The position numbers and the translations under genes are program-made. 64,000 bases of DNA. Source: Streptomyces ficellus. Its GTDB lineage: Bacteria > Actinomycetota > Actinomycetes > Streptomycetales > Streptomycetaceae. Below are positions 59,967 to 64,000 of the stretch, in pieces (within the stretch, counting starts at the first letter, position 1; every line of letters begins with the position of its first letter). The DNA is taken from NCBI RefSeq assembly GCF_009739905.1, contig NZ_CP034279.1:186001-250000 (forward strand), in the 5' to 3' direction. Below the pieces are notes generated by a model. That model searched no databases and was not told the DNA's origin. It was given only the letters and a program-made list of their open reading frames with translations.

Positions 59967-61220
59967 ATGGCGAAGCGCACCGCGCAGGACATCCGCCGCC
60001 GCAACCGGTTCGACGCCTTGCGCTGCGTCTTCGCCGCCCCCGGCCCGGTGAGCCGGCAGGACATCGCGGAGACCACGGGGCTGTCGTTCGCGACGGCCGC
60101 CAATCTGGCCACGGAGCTGCTGGAGGCGGGAGTCCTCCGGGAGGCCGGCCGCGAGGAGTCCAAGGGCGGCCGCCCGCGGGCGCGGCTGGCGGTCAACGCC
60201 GAGCGCGGCGCCCTGATCGGCATCGACGTCGCGGAGACCTCCGTCCAGGTCGAGTTGTTCGACCTGGCGCTCTCGGTGCTGCACAGCCTCCGGTTGCCCC
60301 TGCGCGGGGCGGACGTACGGCCGGAGGAGGTGGTGGGGACGATCGTGGCGGGGGTGGAGCAGCTGGTGGTGGCCTCGGGCACCCGGCCCGAGAGCGTGCT
60401 CGGTGCGGGTGTGAGCGTGCCCGGCCTCGTCGAACGCGAGGGCGGCGTCTCGGTGTTCTCGCCGTACTGGTCCTGGCGCGACGTACCGCTGCGGGCGCTG
60501 CTCGCCGAGCAGCTCACCATGCCCCTGTACCTGGACAACCCTCTCAAGGCCGCCACCGTGGCGGAGATGTGGTTCGGGGCCGGCCGCGAGGTGGACGACC
60601 TGGTCGTGGTCACCCTGCGCGCCGGCGTGGGGGCGGGGATCGCGGTCGACGGAGCCCTGTACCGAGGGGCCAGCAACAGCGCCGGGGAATGGGGCCACAC
60701 GTGCCTGATCCGTGACGGCCGCGAGTGCCGGTGCGGCAGGCGCGGATGCGTGGAGGCGTACGTCAGTACGCGCGGCGTCGTCCGGACCCTCCGCGAAGTG
60801 GCCCCGGACAGCCCGCTGCTGGACGCCGACGAGGCCACCGTCGTCGGCGCGGTCGCCCGCGCCTCCGCGGCGGGCGATCCCGTGGCCGCCGAGACCGTCG
60901 CACGCACCGCCCGCCACCTGGGCATGGCCGCGGCCGACCTGCTCAACCTGTTCAACCCACAGGCGCTGGTGCTCGGCGGCTGGGTGGCGGACCGGCTCGG
61001 CGAGCCGCTGCTGGAGCAGGCCCGTGAGGTGATCGCGGCGCACGCGCTCCCGGCGACGCTCCAGGCGCTCACCCTGCGGCTCAGTGCGGTACGGGGCAAC
61101 CCGGTGGCCCTCGGCGCCGCCACGTTCGCCCTGGAGGGCTTCCTCGACGACCGTGAGACGTTCGGAACGGTGGCCGCGGGACGGCGTGCCGCGAGGGCGG
61201 CACGGGAACGGACGTCCTGA
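59967..61220 (+). CDS. ROK-family transcriptional regulator
   Basis: A 417-residue ROK repressor. ATG at 59967 follows CGAAGGACGCCCCC. N-terminal winged helix: PVSRQDIAETTGLSFATAAN, LREAGREESKGGRPRARLAV. The ROK sensor (about 85-400) has LIGIDVAETSVQVELFDLAL, GAGVSVPGLVEREG, LYLDNPLKAATVAEMWFGAG, TLRAGVGAGIAVDGALYRGA, GEWGHTCL and a zinc motif CRCGRRGCVEAY. Such proteins sense sugars. It is divergent from the galactonate pathway cluster, its most likely target. Confidence 0.92.
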   Translation: MAKRTAQDIRRRNRFDALRCVFAAPGPVSRQDIAETTGLSFATAANLATELLEAGVLREAGREESKGGRPRARLAVNAERGALIGIDVAETSVQVELFDLALSVLHSLRLPLRGADVRPEEVVGTIVAGVEQLVVASGTRPESVLGAGVSVPGLVEREGGVSVFSPYWSWRDVPLRALLAEQLTMPLYLDNPLKAATVAEMWFGAGREVDDLVVVTLRAGVGAGIAVDGALYRGASNSAGEWGHTCLIRDGRECRCGRRGCVEAYVSTRGVVRTLREVAPDSPLLDADEATVVGAVARASAAGDPVAAETVARTARHLGMAAADLLNLFNPQALVLGGWVADRLGEPLLEQAREVIAAHALPATLQALTLRLSAVRGNPVALGAATFALEGFLDDRETFGTVAAGRRAARAARERTS

Positions 61221-61289
61221 GGCGGCGGGAACGGGAACGGACGTCCTGAGGCGGCGGGTCCGGGAACGGACGTCCTGAGGCGGCGGGTC
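61203..61289. repeat. three tandem 29-bp repeats across the ROK stop codon
   Basis: CGGGAACGGACGTCCTGAGG begins units at 61203, 61232 and 61261, each about 29 bases. The first copy contains the ROK stop codon, so the repeats duplicate the very end of the gene. Confidence 0.9.
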
Positions 61290-61515
61290 CGGCCGCGCGC
61301 ACCCTTGGCCGGTCCTGGCGCGACCCCGGTGTCGGGTGGGCCCCGTGAGCCGCGGGCGTACCGGACACAGGTCCGGCGGCGAGGCTTGTGGCGACCGGAC
61401 CTGCCGCCACCGTGTCGCGCGAGCGTGCGACAGTGCGCCGCTCCGGCCGCGAGAACCGTCGGCGTCCCGGACACACACGGGCGTACCGGACGCATACGCG
61501 CGGGGCGGGCGCGCC
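61290..61515. other. intergenic region between convergent ROK and LacI genes
   Basis: About 225 bases of G/C-rich sequence; I see no gene and no clear terminator. Confidence 0.4.
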
Positions 61516-62559
61516 TCAGGCGGCCGGCGCCGCCGTACTGTCGCGCACGACCAGCTCGGGCGCCACCGACTTCTGCCGCACCGTGCCCGCATCGCCGTCG
61601 ATCTGGTCGAGCAGGAGAGAGACGCAGTGCCGGCCCACCGTGTCGAAGTCCTGCCGGACGGTGGTCAGCGGTGTGGGGAAGAACCCGGCTTCGGGGATGT
61701 CGTCGAATCCGGTCACGCTCACGTCGCCGGGCACCCGCCGCCCCGCCTCGTGCAGGGCGCGCATGACCCCTAGGGCCATCTGGTCGTTGGCGGCGAAGAC
61801 GGCCGTCACCTCCGGGCGGGCGGCCAGCTCCTGGCCGGCCCGGTATCCCGAGGCCGCCGACCAGTCCCCGTACAACAGAGGCGGAACGCCGGCGCCCGCG
61901 TCCTTCAGGGCCCGGTGCCACGCCTCGGCGCGGCGTCGCGCCGCGTAGGAGTCCCGCGGCCCGGCGACGTGCCACACCGTACGGTGGCCGAGCCCCAGCA
62001 GGTGCCCGACGGCTTCACGGGTGCCGCGGGCCTGGTCGACGTCGACATTGGCGTACCGGTGGCCGGTGTCCCCGTCGGCGAACACCACCGGCACGCCGGT
62101 CGGCAGGCGCAGTTCGGGCGTGTCCAGGATCTGCGACTCGATCAGGATGATGCCGTCCACGGACTGCACCATCAGCTGCTGGAACGCCTGGCGCACGGCG
62201 GCTCCCGTCTGCGCGCGGGCCCCCAGGAAGTTCACGAAGAACTCGGCTTCGCGGGCCGCGTCGGAGATGGCCGCGAAGGTCCGGGCGTTGCCGTAGGCGC
62301 TGATGTCGAAGCTGATGACCCCGAGTGTCCCGAACCGCCCGGTGACCAGCGCGCGCGCCGCCGTGTTTGGCCGGTAGCCGAGCATCTTCATCGCCGCCAG
62401 CACCCGTTCGCGGGTGGCCGCGTCGACGTTCTGCTTGTTGTTGGCCACCCGGGAGACGGTCTGGGACGAGACGCCCGCCATCGCGGCGACATCGGCCATC
62501 GAGGGCGACTGCCGTGGGGGACGGGACCGTGGCGATCTGGCACCGGCTTCGCGCGGCAT
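61516..62559 (-). CDS. LacI-family transcriptional regulator
   Basis: A 347-residue LacI/GalR repressor from ATG 62559. The DNA-binding domain is SMADVAAMAGVSSQTVSRVA, NNKQNVDAATRERVLAAMKM, LGYRPNTAARALVTGR, preceded by about 20 Arg/Ser/Pro-rich residues. The sensor domain shows LGVISFDISAYGNARTFAAI, SVDGIILIESQILDTPELRL, YANVDVDQARGTREAVGHLL, AVFAANDQMALGVMRALHEA and VSVTGFDDIPEAGFFPTPLT. It is divergent from the second GH43 galactanase gene and is the best candidate for the protein that binds the TGTTTACGTAAACA palindromes. Confidence 0.92.
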   Translation of the reverse strand: MPREAGARSPRSRPPRQSPSMADVAAMAGVSSQTVSRVANNKQNVDAATRERVLAAMKMLGYRPNTAARALVTGRFGTLGVISFDISAYGNARTFAAISDAAREAEFFVNFLGARAQTGAAVRQAFQQLMVQSVDGIILIESQILDTPELRLPTGVPVVFADGDTGHRYANVDVDQARGTREAVGHLLGLGHRTVWHVAGPRDSYAARRRAEAWHRALKDAGAGVPPLLYGDWSAASGYRAGQELAARPEVTAVFAANDQMALGVMRALHEAGRRVPGDVSVTGFDDIPEAGFFPTPLTTVRQDFDTVGRHCVSLLLDQIDGDAGTVRQKSVAPELVVRDSTAAPAA

Positions 62560-62618
62560 ATGAACGGGACCTCCGTACCGGGACGTCGAAGCGGAATGCG
62601 GCCGCACTCCTTGTGAAT

Positions 62619-62630
62619 GTTAGCGCTACC
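62619..62630. promoter_or_regulatory. possible second LacI-type site near the LacI gene
   Basis: GTTAGCGCTACC contains the 8-bp palindrome TAGCGCTA and lies 60 bases upstream of the LacI start; it differs from the TTTACGTAAA operator and may be an autoregulatory site. Confidence 0.45.
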
Positions 62631-62773
62631 TCTCCGTAGACCGCACGGAAAGGAGCACGGAACACGGGACGAACCGGACGTAATGGATCCGCGGTCGCAA
62701 ACGAATCTCAGACGTACTCGTCAGTTGCCTTGACACTCCTGTGCGCCACTTCGAAACTCTCACGCAACCGCCA

Positions 62774-62791
62774 GTTGTTTACGCAAACATA
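62774..62791. promoter_or_regulatory. LacI-type operator upstream of second GH43 gene
   Basis: GTTGTTTACGCAAACATA matches 15 of 18 bases of GATGTTTACGTAAACATC. It lies about 295 bases before the GH43 start and 215 bases before the LacI start. Confidence 0.72.
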
Positions 62792-63086
62792 AGGAAGGGA
62801 AACAGCAACTTAACGCCCTGCGGTACCGCTCTTCGCCGTGCGTCGAGGAGTGGCGAACACCGGGACCTCCCCACCCGGCGGCAGGGAACCCGCCAGGAAC
62901 CGTCGACGGCCGAGCGGACCTGCACCGCCGTCGGCAGGCACTCCTCCCCCTCCTGGTACTCGACCGCGCCCACCGCCCCGGGCCGGGGCGCGACGACCGC
63001 GGCGGGCCGAACCGCGCCCACGCGTGTCCGGGAGACCGAACCGCCTGGACACTCACCCCCACATCGAGCACAAGAGGTACCTCTCC

Positions 63087-64000
63087 ATGTCGTATCCGAA
63101 GAGGCGAGCAGCGGTGCTCCTCACCGTGCTTTCCAGCCTGCTCCTCACCCTCGCCGGCGCCACGGGCACCGCCCACGCCGCACCGGCGACCGTCACCAAC
63201 GCGACCCGGTTCACCGACACCACCGGCGCCGATGTGCACGCCCACGGCGGAGGAGTGATCAAGGTCGACCAGTACTACTACTGGTTCGGCGAGAACCGGA
63301 ACGCCGACAACACGTTTCGTTACGTGTCGGCCTACCGCTCCACGGACCTCAAGAACTGGGAGTTCCGCAACCATGTGCTGACCCAGGCGACCGATCCGGA
63401 GCTGAAGTCCGCCAACATCGAGCGCCCCAAGGTCGTGCACAACCGGGCGACCGACACGTTCGTGATGTGGATGCACAAGGAGAACGGCGCCGACTACGGC
63501 GAGGCCAGGGCGGCCGTGGCCACCTCCAAGACGGTGGACGGCGACTACACCTGGCACGGCAGCTCACGCCCGCTCGGGCACATGTCACGCGACATCACCA
63601 CCTTCGTCGACACCGACGGCACCGGGTACATGATCTCGGCGGCCAACGAGAACGCCGACCTGCACGTCTACCGGCTGACGTCGGACTACACCGCCGTGGA
63701 ATCACTGGTACAGAAGCTCTGGCCGGGCAACTGGCGTGAAGCGCCGGCCATGTTCAAGCGTGACGGCGTCTACTTCCTGCTCACTTCCGGCGCCACCGGC
63801 TGGTCGCCCAACCAGCAGAAGTACGCGACGGCCACGAGTATCGGCGGTGCCTGGAGCGATCCCCAGGACATCGGTGACGCCACCGCGTACCACAGCCAGA
63901 CCGCCTACGTGCTGCCGGTCCAGGGCGCCCGGGGCACCAGCTACCTGTACATGGGCGACCGCTGGGGCAACTCCATGGGAGGCACGGTCAACGACTCCCA
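63087..64000 (+). CDS. secreted GH43 exo-beta-1,3-galactanase, cut by window end
   Basis: The reading frame runs from ATG 63087 (after AAGAGGTACCTCTCC) off the window end, 304 codons. A signal peptide ends at TGTAHA. The catalytic domain is a close paralogue of the enzyme at 28251: HAHGGGVIKVDQYYYWFGEN, ANIERPKVVHN, GHMSRDITTFVD, WREAPAMFKRDGVYFLLTSG and HSQTAYVLPVQG. Same GH43 subfamily-24 assignment, so galactose release from beta-1,3-galactan. Whether it also has a CBM13 domain lies beyond the window. A TTTACG-type operator is upstream, and the LacI gene is divergent. Confidence 0.9.
   Translation, partial: MSYPKRRAAVLLTVLSSLLLTLAGATGTAHAAPATVTNATRFTDTTGADVHAHGGGVIKVDQYYYWFGENRNADNTFRYVSAYRSTDLKNWEFRNHVLTQATDPELKSANIERPKVVHNRATDTFVMWMHKENGADYGEARAAVATSKTVDGDYTWHGSSRPLGHMSRDITTFVDTDGTGYMISAANENADLHVYRLTSDYTAVESLVQKLWPGNWREAPAMFKRDGVYFLLTSGATGWSPNQQKYATATSIGGAWSDPQDIGDATAYHSQTAYVLPVQGARGTSYLYMGDRWGNSMGGTVNDS

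Noticed and set aside
61203..61289. CRISPR-like regular repeats
   Set aside because: Copies are adjacent with no unique spacers, so this is a tandem duplication.

Overview
The window is a stretch of high-GC actinobacterial chromosome, almost certainly Streptomyces. The evidence is strong GC bias at third codon positions, GTG starts, GGAGG-type ribosome sites, abundant ATGA stop/start overlaps, and characteristic families: a CseB/CseC-like two-component system, a sigma-like/RICIN membrane fusion, GH43+CBM13 enzymes, and sugar ABC importers without their own ATPase. I see no rRNA, tRNA or CRISPR array.

Layout. 1-9.3 kb is mostly housekeeping or conserved-hypothetical: a methyltransferase tail, an alpha/beta hydrolase, small hypothetical proteins, a membrane fatty-acid desaturase, and a coupled SNF2 helicase/SWIM zinc-finger pair. 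9.7-13.9 kb holds folD, preceded by a clear ZTP (pfl) riboswitch, and a divergent GAF regulator/aldehyde dehydrogenase pair. 14-16.7 kb carries a decayed integrase tail, a DUF6228 remnant, a secreted protein and a HEAT-repeat protein. 17.2-23.4 kb has a large LuxR/LAL regulator, a secreted GH84 hexosaminidase and a secreted repeat protein. 23.5-30 kb is unusually rich in broken genes (LuxR, RsbW-like, GntR/FCD, MarR and integrase remnants) among a lipoprotein deacetylase, a tectonin-repeat protein and a GH43 exo-galactanase.

30.1-36.2 kb is a tightly coupled six-gene leftward operon (glycosyltransferase, class III aminotransferase, zinc dehydrogenase, MFS transporter, HAD phosphatase, DUF1349 protein). 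It is the best candidate for an undescribed biosynthetic system. It is followed by a CseA/B/C-like trio with no sigma-E gene beside it. 39.6-51 kb contains the sigma-like/RICIN protein, an AraFGH-type sugar importer, an HxlR regulator with a divergent quinone-oxidoreductase-like gene, a peptidoglycan-binding-domain protein, a secreted phosphoesterase, a DeoR regulator and an ABM monooxygenase.

51-64 kb reads as a galactose/galactan catabolic island: a CUT1 ABC importer, then a leftward cluster for an oxidative De Ley-Doudoroff route (SMP-30 lactonase, KDPGal-type aldolase, PfkB kinase, SDR dehydrogenase, DgoD galactonate dehydratase), a ROK regulator, a LacI regulator and a second GH43 galactanase cut by the window end. 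A palindrome GATGTTTACGTAAACATC, or close variants of it, lies before both GH43 genes, the CUT1 importer and the phosphoesterase. This suggests that genes 35 kb apart form one regulon. A second shared operator links the HxlR/oxidoreductase pair to the distant ABM monooxygenase.
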